32,124 nt of DNA from Candidatus Tepidiaquacellales bacterium OLB5 (GTDB taxonomy: Bacteria > Bacteroidota > Ignavibacteria > Tepidaquicellales > OLB5). The notes below the pieces were generated by a model, which saw only the letters and a program-made list of their open reading frames with translations, was not told where the DNA came from and did no database searches. Both the position numbers and the translations under genes were made by a program. Below, piece by piece: positions 22,591 through 29,928 of this stretch; the stretch's first letter is position 1; every line of letters starts with the position of its first letter. The DNA lies in assembly GCA_001567545.1 (NCBI GenBank), contig LLZO01000024.1, positions 1 to 32,124 of the forward strand. Direction: 5' to 3'.

Positions 22591-24221
22591 GTTTCAGGTT
22601 CCTTTTTCTTAATTATCGTAATACGAATACCTGTTAATTCATCACCAAACCTGCGGTTTAAAACCCCTGTTAGAAAATCTACTTGGTCATCATTCTTTCC
22701 ATTTGGAAATTGTTTACACTCAAGCAAGAATGCTTGAATCCAGCTTGCACCTTCTAAAAGATGAACACGACCTGCAGCAAGTATTGGTGTGATTGATTTC
22801 GCACGTGTGACTTTATCATCCTTTGGCGGTTTATCTTCAACAATGTTTATATACTTTCCATTATCCAGTTTTTCAACTTTAAGCTGTTGAACACATGAAA
22901 TACCTGTAGCCTTTGGCTCAAATGCACATTCAGATTTATATGAATAACCATTCCGAGTTATGAAATCCTTGTAATTTGTGATGAACTTCGGAAACGGTAA
23001 ATTAACAACCGAAAGGTCCCAAATGTACATATTCCCTTCATGCAATGTATAACAACCTGTGGCTGATTTATCACTCTTTTGTTTTCCATAGCCGGTATCA
23101 GAATAAAAGTCTTTAGTAACTTCTTTTGGTAAATCAGTTGATTTGAATGTTTTAAACCAAGCCGCTTTTATTATATCGCCTTCCTCAGGTGCAGGTCGCT
23201 GTTGATACAAGCTAACAAATATCTGAGGTGCTTTAAGTTTAATATTATCCAACCTTTCAAGTGAATGCATCTCTTCCCATAATGCCTCACCGATTTTACG
23301 TGGGTCATCAGGATTGCTTGCATCTTCTTTTACAGCAGGGAATATCACAATATCCCATTTAAGTATATCATCCGGGAATAAATCACAAAGCATCTTATAC
23401 TCACCGATTAATTCAGTGAAAGATAAGCTATCTTTATCAATCAACACATCGATGTATTTAAGATTATATGCTTTTTGCTGGAGCCTGTCATAATCAGCTA
23501 AAATAATCTTTCCGGCTAAATCATCTTCATGCCATCTGGTCATTGTTAGCATTTTTTGGGTTTTATTATGACATCTTGTTTCAACTATGGCATTATAAAA
23601 ATTCCAGGCATGTTCACGCTCTGTGGGTGACATTGCTTCCTTGTAACCTTTAACCGGATCATCAATGCTGAAAATATCAGCCCTGAATCCTGTGATTGCA
23701 CCGTCAACACCAACAGATCTGTATGAACCCTCGTATCCGACTATTTCAAAATAATCCGCACGTTCAGCATACCTGAACTTAGATACATCCTTGTTATCAG
23801 ATAAACGAAATATCTCTGAATATTCAGAGGACTTCATTATCCTTTGGCAATCCCTGTTAAATGATTTTGATAATTCAGATGAGTATGATGCACCTACAAA
23901 TTTAAGATTTGGATTCCTACCAAGCATATATGCAGGTAAACGTCTCGATACTAATTCACTCTTTCCATGCTGGGGCGGCATAAATACCATAAGGTTCTTA
24001 ATGATACCTGTGGAAAATAACTCCAGTTTATGGCACATAAATTTATGATGCCAGTTCAACTGGTAATCAGGTTTAGTATACAAAACAAAATCTAAAAAGC
24101 TTTTTCTTTGTTTTTCGGTGAGGTTATATTTATTTACCTTTTCCTTGTATTCCCTTGACTGATTTTGTCTTTTCCTGTATTCCAGTTCCGCTGCTGCTAA
24201 TTCTTCCGGAGTTGCTCTCAA
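22587..24221 (-). CDS. Terminase large subunit, 544 aa
   Basis: Packaging motor ATPase/nuclease. Walker A MPPQHGKSEL (81-90), Walker B IFSIDD (183-188), coupling motif LTMTRWHEDD (about 226-235). RNase H-like nuclease acidic residues: Asp375 in DFYSDTGYG, Glu in CAFEPKATG, and Asp in GKNDDQVDFLTG. No ATG exists at the N-terminus; the frame opens after a TAG and the likely start is TTG at 24221 (MRATPEELAAAELEYRKR), overlapping the small terminase gene by 92 nt, so translation is probably coupled. Confidence 0.96.
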   Translation of the reverse strand: MRATPEELAAAELEYRKRQNQSREYKEKVNKYNLTEKQRKSFLDFVLYTKPDYQLNWHHKFMCHKLELFSTGIIKNLMVFMPPQHGKSELVSRRLPAYMLGRNPNLKFVGASYSSELSKSFNRDCQRIMKSSEYSEIFRLSDNKDVSKFRYAERADYFEIVGYEGSYRSVGVDGAITGFRADIFSIDDPVKGYKEAMSPTEREHAWNFYNAIVETRCHNKTQKMLTMTRWHEDDLAGKIILADYDRLQQKAYNLKYIDVLIDKDSLSFTELIGEYKMLCDLFPDDILKWDIVIFPAVKEDASNPDDPRKIGEALWEEMHSLERLDNIKLKAPQIFVSLYQQRPAPEEGDIIKAAWFKTFKSTDLPKEVTKDFYSDTGYGKQKSDKSATGCYTLHEGNMYIWDLSVVNLPFPKFITNYKDFITRNGYSYKSECAFEPKATGISCVQQLKVEKLDNGKYINIVEDKPPKDDKVTRAKSITPILAAGRVHLLEGASWIQAFLLECKQFPNGKNDDQVDFLTGVLNRRFGDELTGIRITIIKKKEPET

Positions 24222-24681
24222 AGTTTCTCTCAGCTATAATTTGTTTTGGTGATACACCATCTTTAATGATTCTCTCAAGCTCATCATCACTGAATTGTTT
24301 CATATCATAATTTTCATTAACATTAACTATCAGTACCTTATCAAGTCCCAGCAATCTTAGACGGCGCTGTTGAATCCGCATCTTTGCATTTATTTCCTGT
24401 ATTACTTTCTGACGTGTATCCTTATCAGTACCTGTTTTATTATGAGTGACTGTAATCCGGCTTTCCCATTGCTCAAGCTTTATCAATTCCTTTTTGGCAA
24501 TTTCGCTGATTTCGCTTTCATTCTGTTTTTCCCATTCAGTCTTGATTTTCTTAATATCCTTTTCAATCTGAGCGTGTGAAACACCAAGTTCTTTACCGAT
24601 TTCACGGAATGACATCCCACCAAGCCATAAAAACCAAGCCTTCTTTTTTCTCTCTTCGGTTAAAGATTTTCTGCTAGTCAT
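24130..24681 (-). CDS. Terminase small subunit, 183 aa
   Basis: DNA-recognition subunit. Helix-turn-helix near residues 22-48 (GGMSFREIGKELGVSHAQIE), then a basic helical oligomerisation region (KMRIQQRRLRLLGLDKV). Immediately upstream of and overlapping the large subunit, as usual. The last 30 codons overlap the large-subunit gene and are Ser/Gly/Lys-rich, probably a flexible tail. Confidence 0.88.
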   Translation of the reverse strand: MTSRKSLTEERKKKAWFLWLGGMSFREIGKELGVSHAQIEKDIKKIKTEWEKQNESEISEIAKKELIKLEQWESRITVTHNKTGTDKDTRQKVIQEINAKMRIQQRRLRLLGLDKVLIVNVNENYDMKQFSDDELERIIKDGVSPKQIIAERNFESNSGRISSSGTGIQEKTKSVKGIQGKGK

Positions 24682-24714
24682 ATTTTAATTTTGTCAACCC
24701 TTGTCAACTTAAGG

Positions 24715-26066
24715 TTAAGAAATAAATCGTTTTTTGTCTAAAATCTTACCATTTAACAAAATCCTGCATTCAAGATCATTATTTTTACAATACAAAACAT
24801 ATCTTTTTACGATAACATCGCAGTATTTTGGGTCTAATTCCATCAAATATGCATCTCTTTTCATCTGTTCACACCCCATCAAGGTCGACCCTGACCCTCC
24901 AAAAGCATCAATAACACCGTCACCTTGCTGTGAATTCTTTTTTTAAAGCCCTCTCCGAAAGCCTCACCGGCTTTTGTGTGGGATGAACATAATCATTTGT
25001 GTTATCACGATTGATAAACCATAAGTCCAAAACCTCAATAAAACTGTCAAATGACAAAGAATGAACATCTTTAAGATTTGCTAGTTTCTTATTTGTAAAA
25101 TGCTTTTTTCCCTGCTTCCATCCAACAATGCACGGTTCAAAACACCTGTGATATTCCTGACCATAGGAAAATACAAAGCGTTCTTTAACCCAAATGATGG
25201 TTTGACTTTTATGCCAGGTTGCAGCTTCCAGTGCCTGCAGGTTAATCACAATATTTTTATCTGCATACCACCAATACAAAACACAATCATCAGTTGTATA
25301 TTTATAAAGATTTTCCAGAGTTTTAGTGTAAAGCTCTAAAGCCTCTTCAGGCTTTTTGTTATCATTAAATATTTTACCTTCATTTCCATATTTACCTTTT
25401 GAGTAAGAATTACCAGCAGGTGATTTGTAGTCTACATTGTATGGGGGATCAGTATGAACAAGTCTGGCTTTTTTATTCTTTAACAGGAGTTTATAATATT
25501 TTTCCTCTTTTGAATCACCGCAAATTAGCCTGTGGTTATTCAGCTGATAGAGGTCTCCCAATTTGGTAAATGGTTTTTTAATTTTTTCATATTCAGCCTC
25601 AGCATCGAAGTCATCTTCCTTAACTTGAATATCATCAAAAAAGGATAGTTCATCTTTACCAAATCCCCAATTACTTAAATCATCAAAATTGAAATTTTTA
25701 CCCAAAACCTCAAAATCCCACTCACCCCCGGCTTTGTTTGCAATGATATTTGCTTTATCGCATTGTTTCTTTGTCCACTTCACCTGCCTGTAGGAAAATT
25801 TCTCACCTTTATAAATAACATATCCTAAAGCAACAGTGCCTGTTCTAGTGGGTTTATTATGCTTTTCAATTATTTTAATCTCACAATCTTCAAGATTAAA
25901 TGCTTTTGTCCTTTGGTTACCGCTGATTATCTGGTTTGAATTCACATCATGAACCACACCTGAGAGATCACCTAACTCATCAAGCCATTGCTGGAGTTCG
26001 GTAAATTGCTTTTCAGATATCTTTCTTGGATTTTTTTGAAAATTCTTTTAGTTCTGTTGTTTTCAT
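24715..26066 (-). CDS. ParB-like domain + DNA adenine/cytosine-N4 methyltransferase, frameshifted at two A7 runs (449 aa when joined)
   Basis: Joined reading: MKTTELKEFSKNPRKISEKQ ... GDLSGVVHDV ... ISGNQRTKAF is a ParB/sulfiredoxin-like N-terminal domain (about 1-90), followed by an N6/N4 methyltransferase with catalytic DPPY (LVHTDPPYNVDY), VHPTQKPVRL, and the SAM-binding motif DAFGGSGSTLMG near the end. The raw sequence breaks it twice: A7 at plus 26031-26037 stops the first 17 codons from joining the rest, and A7 at plus 24938-24944 cuts off the FGGSGS motif. Removing one base at each restores the whole protein. This family often lies beside terminase genes. It is the first gene after RNA element A. 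Confidence 0.85.
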
Positions 26067-26080
26067 AGATTTTTTAAAAT

Positions 26081-26118
26081 AAAAAAAGCAGTTCAAAACT
26101 ATTGATAGTTCTAAACTG
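26081..26118 (-). terminator. Intrinsic terminator of RNA element A
   Basis: GCAGTT ... AACTGC with an inner AACTAT/ATAGTT stem (26118-26088), then T7 on the minus strand (26087-26081). Confidence 0.8.
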
Positions 26119-26166
26119 CCCTTGCCTGCTACACCGCTACTTGGCGGCCTTGCAACTACCGGCTAC
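26081..26166 (-). ncRNA. RNA element A: second copy of the conserved 48-nt motif plus terminator, upstream of methyltransferase
   Basis: Motif at 26166-26119: GTAGCCGGTAG, 8 nt, stem CCGC, loop CAAGTA, stem GCGG, TG, 6 nt, GCAAGGG. All four stem pairs are kept relative to element B although most bases differ (CCGC/GCGG versus CACT/AGTG), and the flanking pair is G-U here and A-U there. AGCAG (26130-26126) can pair with CTGCT at the 3' arm of the terminator (26091-26087). It begins 6 nt after the stop of the 60-codon ORF and ends 15 nt before the methyltransferase ATG. Confidence 0.75.
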
Positions 26167-26172
26167 GTTTAA

Positions 26173-26355
26173 TTAACTGTAGTTAGATTTCAAATGTGTT
26201 TTACGGTCACGGATTATTAATACCCGTTCCTGTTTAACACCGTTTTCATTTTCAAGCTTTATATCAAACTTCTTTTCAGGCTCTCTTGTTTCAATCACAA
26301 TCTCATCTGCAATGACTTTGAATGTGCAGCCCTTTACGTTTATTCTTATTTTCAT
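26173..26355 (-). CDS. Small hypothetical protein, 60 aa
   Basis: Short, charged, beta-rich protein (MKIRINVKGCTFKVIADEIV). No recognisable domain. Its ATG lies only 2 nt after a perfect -7 promoter box, so the mRNA would be leaderless or nearly so. It ends 6 nt before RNA element A and may be the leader ORF of the methyltransferase-terminase operon. Confidence 0.55.
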   Translation of the reverse strand: MKIRINVKGCTFKVIADEIVIETREPEKKFDIKLENENGVKQERVLIIRDRKTHLKSNYS

Positions 26356-26357
26356 TA

Positions 26358-26388
26358 CAAAGATAGCTTATAAGTTATTTTTTAACAA
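26358..26388 (-). promoter_or_regulatory. Consensus Bacteroidota promoter before the 60-codon ORF
   Basis: Minus strand TTG (26388-26386), 20 nt, TATCTTTG (26365-26358). It lies in the 106-bp divergent region shared with the plus-strand gene at 26462 and would drive the ORF60, RNA A, methyltransferase, TerS, TerL unit. Confidence 0.8.
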
Positions 26389-26461
26389 TTAACAATGAAA
26401 TAATATCCAGATTTACGTGATACTAACTTTTTAAAAACTATATTATTTACATCCTAAAAAT

Positions 26462-26893
26462 ATGATAAACAAGAAATACCTTGGTGGAGCATCATACCTT
26501 TTAGAAGAGTTACATAAATCTGTTACACCAGATGACAAAATTAAATTAAAGAAGTTATTTAATAATATTTCATCTAAGCGGCTCAAAGCATATCGGGATG
26601 AGGTTTCACCTGATATATTCAAATTCATTAAATCTACACCGGAACAGCGAAATACGAATCCTGAGTGGAAGGATCCTGAATACCGACTGAAGCTGTTATA
26701 TTTTTCTTTTGAATCCCTGCAACGTGGGTATTTACTTATGACAAGGCTTGCCGCACTCCCCAAGAAAACATCAAATGGAGATGCATATCGTACTGTAACC
26801 GCAGTATTTAGTTCATTAGTAAACACCGTTTGCAGTTATAAACTTACGGATTCACTTTTTGATGAGAAGCTTTCATATCAGGATTACAATTAA
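26462..26893 (+). CDS. Plus-strand helical protein, 143 aa, unknown
   Basis: Mostly alpha-helical (YLLEELHKSVTPDDKIKLKK; YRLKLLYFSFESLQRGYLLM) with no DNA-binding motif I can name. It is divergent from the promoter of the methyltransferase-terminase unit and converges on the early operon, overlapping the last 50 nt of the 105-aa gene. Being an isolated gene beside a key promoter, it could be a regulator or a cargo gene. The opposite strand is also open (26443-26826), but that translation is poor. Confidence 0.6.
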   Translation: MINKKYLGGASYLLEELHKSVTPDDKIKLKKLFNNISSKRLKAYRDEVSPDIFKFIKSTPEQRNTNPEWKDPEYRLKLLYFSFESLQRGYLLMTRLAALPKKTSNGDAYRTVTAVFSSLVNTVCSYKLTDSLFDEKLSYQDYN

Positions 26894-27161
26894 CATCTTC
26901 AGCCTTTTCAATCCTGGCTGAATAATATACATTGCAATCCATTACCCTCCGAGCGTTATCAGGTACCACAGCCTGTGAAATTCCGCTACCGGGTAATTGA
27001 TATACGGTCCCTTCAGGAAATCCGCGTGAAATGTTTGAACTCATAAAAGATACACGGCTCAGATCAGTAATTATATGATTACAGTGAATGCACCGCTGAA
27101 TTTTCTCATCTTTTGACATTTCTTTAACTTCATGCTTAACCCATGTTTGATTATTATACAT
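26844..27161 (-). CDS. Small zinc-finger-like protein, 105 aa
   Basis: A CIHCNHIITD knuckle near residue 24 plus a later Cys (MDCNVY) and VNCN; otherwise unrecognised. The start overlaps the end of the nucleotidyltransferase gene by 8 nt, so it is in the early operon, whose last gene it is. The 3' end overlaps the convergent plus-strand gene. Confidence 0.55.
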   Translation of the reverse strand: MYNNQTWVKHEVKEMSKDEKIQRCIHCNHIITDLSRVSFMSSNISRGFPEGTVYQLPGSGISQAVVPDNARRVMDCNVYYSARIEKAEDVNCNPDMKASHQKVNP

Positions 27162-27648
27162 TTTTTAATTCCCTTTCTTTTGGTGAGATATATTCCTCAC
27201 CGATAATTTTAAATAAATCTATTTCCTCTTTTACCGGGATAATTTCACCCTTACGGGTTAAGAATCCATCAACACCCTTAAATCCCTTTTTAACCCAGCC
27301 AGAGGCTAAAACATTATGTGAATACTCAGCACTCCCGGTCCGGATTGCAAAGATATATCCCCAGTTATCCGGATGAGCAACAAACAGATCTACCTTTATA
27401 CCCATATAATAAAACTGTTTATATTTATCGCCATTTTTGATGTACTGAAAATCACGCTTCAGTTTAAGCAGATGTAAACCAAGTACATTGAATAATTTAT
27501 TAGCATTCTTTGGAATAAGAACTATTTCAATATCTTTTACTATTTCTTTTTCCCTGCGGATAGAACCTGCTATTTCTATACGTTCACAGTAAGGCTCAAG
27601 AAGTGCCTTTAATTTATCCGCTATTGGTTTGGCTTCAGTGATTAACAT
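27154..27648 (-). CDS. DNA polymerase X-like nucleotidyltransferase, 164 aa
   Basis: Palm domain of the pol-beta nucleotidyltransferase superfamily: GSIRREKEIVKDIEI has Gly28-Ser29 and the metal ligands Asp39 and Glu41, with a third acid at Asp87 in IKVDLFVAHP. A thumb-like end (LASGWVKKGFKGVDGFLTRKG) follows. Lacking the 8-kDa and fingers domains of full Pol X, it is a minimal phage enzyme that may add nucleotides during repair or to an unknown substrate. Overlaps its neighbours, in the early operon. Confidence 0.8.
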   Translation of the reverse strand: MLITEAKPIADKLKALLEPYCERIEIAGSIRREKEIVKDIEIVLIPKNANKLFNVLGLHLLKLKRDFQYIKNGDKYKQFYYMGIKVDLFVAHPDNWGYIFAIRTGSAEYSHNVLASGWVKKGFKGVDGFLTRKGEIIPVKEEIDLFKIIGEEYISPKERELKNV

Positions 27649-28132
27649 TGTTTTTGTATCTTATGGGTTTCAAATTACCAGGTAAATACAATGGATGCTC
27701 AGGATTACCTGACTTTGTTTTTCTGATGCAAAAAGGTTCATCAAACAACTCTATAATGTCCTTAGCTCTTAATTTAGCTTCTTTAAAACAACCCCAACAA
27801 AAAACTGTCATTTCACATTCTACGGAAACCTCAAGCAATACCCTGTTATTCTTAAATAAGTCTTCATCTGAGGTGATAAGCTTCTTAGGATCTGTTGATA
27901 CATAAGCAAATAAATTTGTCATGAACATACCACCAAAACCCCAAGATTTAGCAAAGTTTATACAACGTGTTAATGTGTTATCAGGTTCTGTTTCATTTGC
28001 ACTGGAAGGATTCAATCCAATGAACTGCACCTTGTTTTTGCTTTCATCCCAAATACGCCACAGCTTATACCGATACTTTCTATCTTCGCTGAATTCAGCA
28101 CCTGAGTATTTATTATTATCAAAGAGTTCCAT
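27635..28132 (-). CDS. DUF1643 family protein, 165 aa
   Basis: Typical DUF1643 landmarks: GAEFSEDRKYRYKLWRIWD near the start, FIGLNPSSANETEPDNTLTR, NLFAYVSTDPKKL, and GNPEHPLYLP near the end. The family is frequent in phages and mobile elements with unknown biochemical role. I chose MELFDNNK at 28132 because it starts 1 nt after the stop of the reconstructed upstream gene; the frame is open further up to 28201. Confidence 0.8.
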   Translation of the reverse strand: MELFDNNKYSGAEFSEDRKYRYKLWRIWDESKNKVQFIGLNPSSANETEPDNTLTRCINFAKSWGFGGMFMTNLFAYVSTDPKKLITSDEDLFKNNRVLLEVSVECEMTVFCWGCFKEAKLRAKDIIELFDEPFCIRKTKSGNPEHPLYLPGNLKPIRYKNNVNH

Positions 28133-28133
28133 T

Positions 28134-28567
28134 TTAATAATCTTCTTTCCAGTACCGGAAGCCTTGAAAGCCACCCATTTTAATTTCTTTAATTTTTTCA
28201 AACTGATGTAGCAATATCCAATTTTTACCTGTCATTTTACGGCCGTCACCGAACACCTTAGAAATCAATTCACCTTTTTTACTGCATTCAAAACCAATTA
28301 CTTTAGCTCTGTACCTTTTTTACTGAGTATGTTGATGTAACAATGAGTGATGTTTTCTCTCACAGCTTCTACAGGAACATTTCCCATGATATGTGACCAA
28401 TAATCCTCAGGATCGGAATTACAGAATTCAATCTGGTGAATGCATTCTTTAAAGCCATGCAGTATTTTATCTTTCCGTCTTCGAATCCACGGCTTGTAAC
28501 TCATGGATAAGTCAATCAGAAACTGAACAGGGAATGTAACTATTATAGCTTGCGGTCTATTTTCCAT
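28134..28567 (-). CDS. Hypothetical early protein, frameshifted at an A6 run (144 aa when joined)
   Basis: The open frame (28298-28567, 89 aa, MENRPQAIIVTFPVQFL...) stops just after INILSKK. Adding one A to the A6 run (plus T6 at 28316-28321) continues as RYRAKVIGFECSKKGELISK ... NWILLHQFEKIKEIKMGGF and ends 1 nt before the DUF1643 start. That extension has no start codon of its own. Unknown function; early operon. Confidence 0.6.
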
Positions 28568-28968
28568 TAATATTTTAAATTTGTCCAGTGAATTAATCTC
28601 ATTTTTAAAGTTAATACTTTGAATTTCTTTTTATTTTTACAGTACATCCCAAATAACAAGTCATACATATCATCCAGTGAATCAAATCCATCATTCTTTG
28701 CAAGTTGTAAAGCAGGCTCTTTATGTAATGGGAGTTTACCGTCAATTGAAATCATAAATAAACCTGACCTATAGAGCTTCAATTCTATATCCTGAACACT
28801 TTTACATTCACCTTTCATAAAATTATCATAGTTCTTTGTTCTCACGCCTGTAGCAAAATGAATAATATTACCGGGTTTCCACCTTTTGGATTTATCAGGC
28901 CTGATGGAATGTACCTTAGAGCCATTTAAAATACGCTTTTTGAATTGTGGTTTAAATCCGAGTATCAT
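28567..28968 (-). CDS. ASCH-like domain protein, 133 aa
   Basis: Pattern of phage ASCH-like proteins: LGFKPQFKKRILNGSKVHSI-R, RWKPGNIIHFATGVRT, a central VQDIELKLY strand and a late IHWTNLKY. ASCH domains belong to the PUA-like fold and bind RNA or modified bases. Stop and next start overlap (TAATG at 28567). Its start region is overlapped by a possible antisense RNA promoter (28945-28975). Confidence 0.75.
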   Translation of the reverse strand: MILGFKPQFKKRILNGSKVHSIRPDKSKRWKPGNIIHFATGVRTKNYDNFMKGECKSVQDIELKLYRSGLFMISIDGKLPLHKEPALQLAKNDGFDSLDDMYDLLFGMYCKNKKKFKVLTLKMRLIHWTNLKY

Positions 28969-29036
28969 AGTTTTATTGTTTTATTTATCCCTGCCTTTGC
29001 AGTTTTAACAGATAACCCCTTAACTGTTATTTTTTA
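28945..29036 (+). ncRNA. Possible small antisense RNA over the ASCH gene start
   Basis: Plus strand TTG (28945-28947), 20 nt, TAGTTTTA (28968-28975; 7 of 8 to TAnnTTTG). A transcript from about 28980 would have the hairpin CTGC-CTTT-GCAG (28991-29002) and end at TAACAG ... CTGTTA (29006-29029) with T6 (29030-29035). No plus-strand gene is nearby to need this terminator. An 8-bp inverted repeat (ATCCCTGC 28987-28994, GCAGGGAT 29055-29062) brackets the region. Short, AT-rich, so moderate at best. Confidence 0.35.
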
Positions 29037-29070
29037 TTTGCCGGTACCGCATCAGCAGGGATTTAATTAT

Positions 29071-29310
29071 TTAAATAATTTTACAATCTTTATTTCTAAT
29101 CATTGAAAGGCTACGATTATCCCTGTTTTTATAATTTGGTATATCTACCCTGAATGTTTGGGTACCGGATTCATTAAAATTCAGCATAGCTTTACTTTCA
29201 TTAAAATTACCCCGGATTGATAGGCGAGCTAATTTAGTTGCCTCTTCAACTGTTTCAGGTTCAAGTTGAATTGTTGTTTCACCTTTATAAACAAATATCT
29301 CGAATTTCAT
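29071..29310 (-). CDS. Hypothetical protein, 79 aa
   Basis: Small protein starting MKFEIFVYKGETTIQLEPET with beta-alpha character (VEEATKLARLSIRGNFN). Not recognised. 3 nt after the PD-(D/E)XK-like gene. Followed by a 102-bp gap with several inverted repeats. Confidence 0.6.
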   Translation of the reverse strand: MKFEIFVYKGETTIQLEPETVEEATKLARLSIRGNFNESKAMLNFNESGTQTFRVDIPNYKNRDNRSLSMIRNKDCKII

Positions 29311-29313
29311 TTT

Positions 29314-29928
29314 TTACTCCTTATTATTTTTTTCATGTAAAACTTGTTTAAAATATTTTTTTGCTACTGATACGGAATAGAAGCCGAGTGATTTATAAAC
29401 AAGATAGAAATCAAGCTTCCAATTATAAAAAGCCTGTAAATTATATATAGCTTTTTTGTAGAGCTGAAACATCGAAAGCCTGTTACAGTGAGCATGACCA
29501 GCATCAAAGCAGGATTCATCATTCAGATACCCCCAGTAATATATACCGGCAATATCACTTTCATTAATATTACTCCATTTACGATGACTTAAAGTATTAC
29601 AAATGCAGTCAAGCTGCATGTCATCCCCTGTAAAAGGATATAAACAAAAATGTTTGTTTTTATCTTTTGGAACAGCATTTATTATGCCAATACATTGAAA
29701 CCTTTGTCTGTTATATTCTACTTGCTGGTTCAAACCTTTGGGACCATTCAGTTTAAACTCAAGTGCAAATACTGATTTCATCTTTACATCAATTAATACT
29801 ATATCCGTATGATCGTTACCGGAATATCTTGGTACTTCAGCATAACATTTAACTCTGCGAGGGATTAAAGCCCCTAAAATGGCAGGCATCAAATCAAGTA
29901 TCATCTCGTTTTCTGTTTTATATTTCAT
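29314..29928 (-). CDS. PD-(D/E)XK-like nuclease-fold protein, 204 aa
   Basis: NDHTDIVLIDVKMKSVFALEFKLN (about 53-75) looks like the D ... ExK core of the restriction-endonuclease-like fold (Asp in HTDIVL, Glu-Phe-Lys in ALEFKLN). The rest is Cys/Tyr/Trp-rich (FDAGHAHCNRLSMFQLYKKA). Likely a phage nuclease or anti-restriction factor, but substrate unknown. With the corrected helicase-methylase end, its ATG overlaps that gene's TGA. Confidence 0.65.
   Translation of the reverse strand: MKYKTENEMILDLMPAILGALIPRRVKCYAEVPRYSGNDHTDIVLIDVKMKSVFALEFKLNGPKGLNQQVEYNRQRFQCIGIINAVPKDKNKHFCLYPFTGDDMQLDCICNTLSHRKWSNINESDIAGIYYWGYLNDESCFDAGHAHCNRLSMFQLYKKAIYNLQAFYNWKLDFYLVYKSLGFYSVSVAKKYFKQVLHEKNNKE

Noticed and set aside
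22480-26166. Metabolite riboswitch explanation for elements A and B
   Set aside because: The downstream genes (portal; methyltransferase-terminase) share no metabolic pathway, and I could not match the motif to a known riboswitch consensus; a phage timing role fits better.
26443-26826. 127-codon minus-strand ORF
   Set aside because: Antisense to the plus-strand gene at 26462, Ser/Arg-rich and without operon spacing to its neighbours.
28316-28321. Canonical -1 programmed frameshift at T-AAA-AAA
   Set aside because: The first base does not match, so the upstream tRNA would lose pairing; error or decay is as likely.
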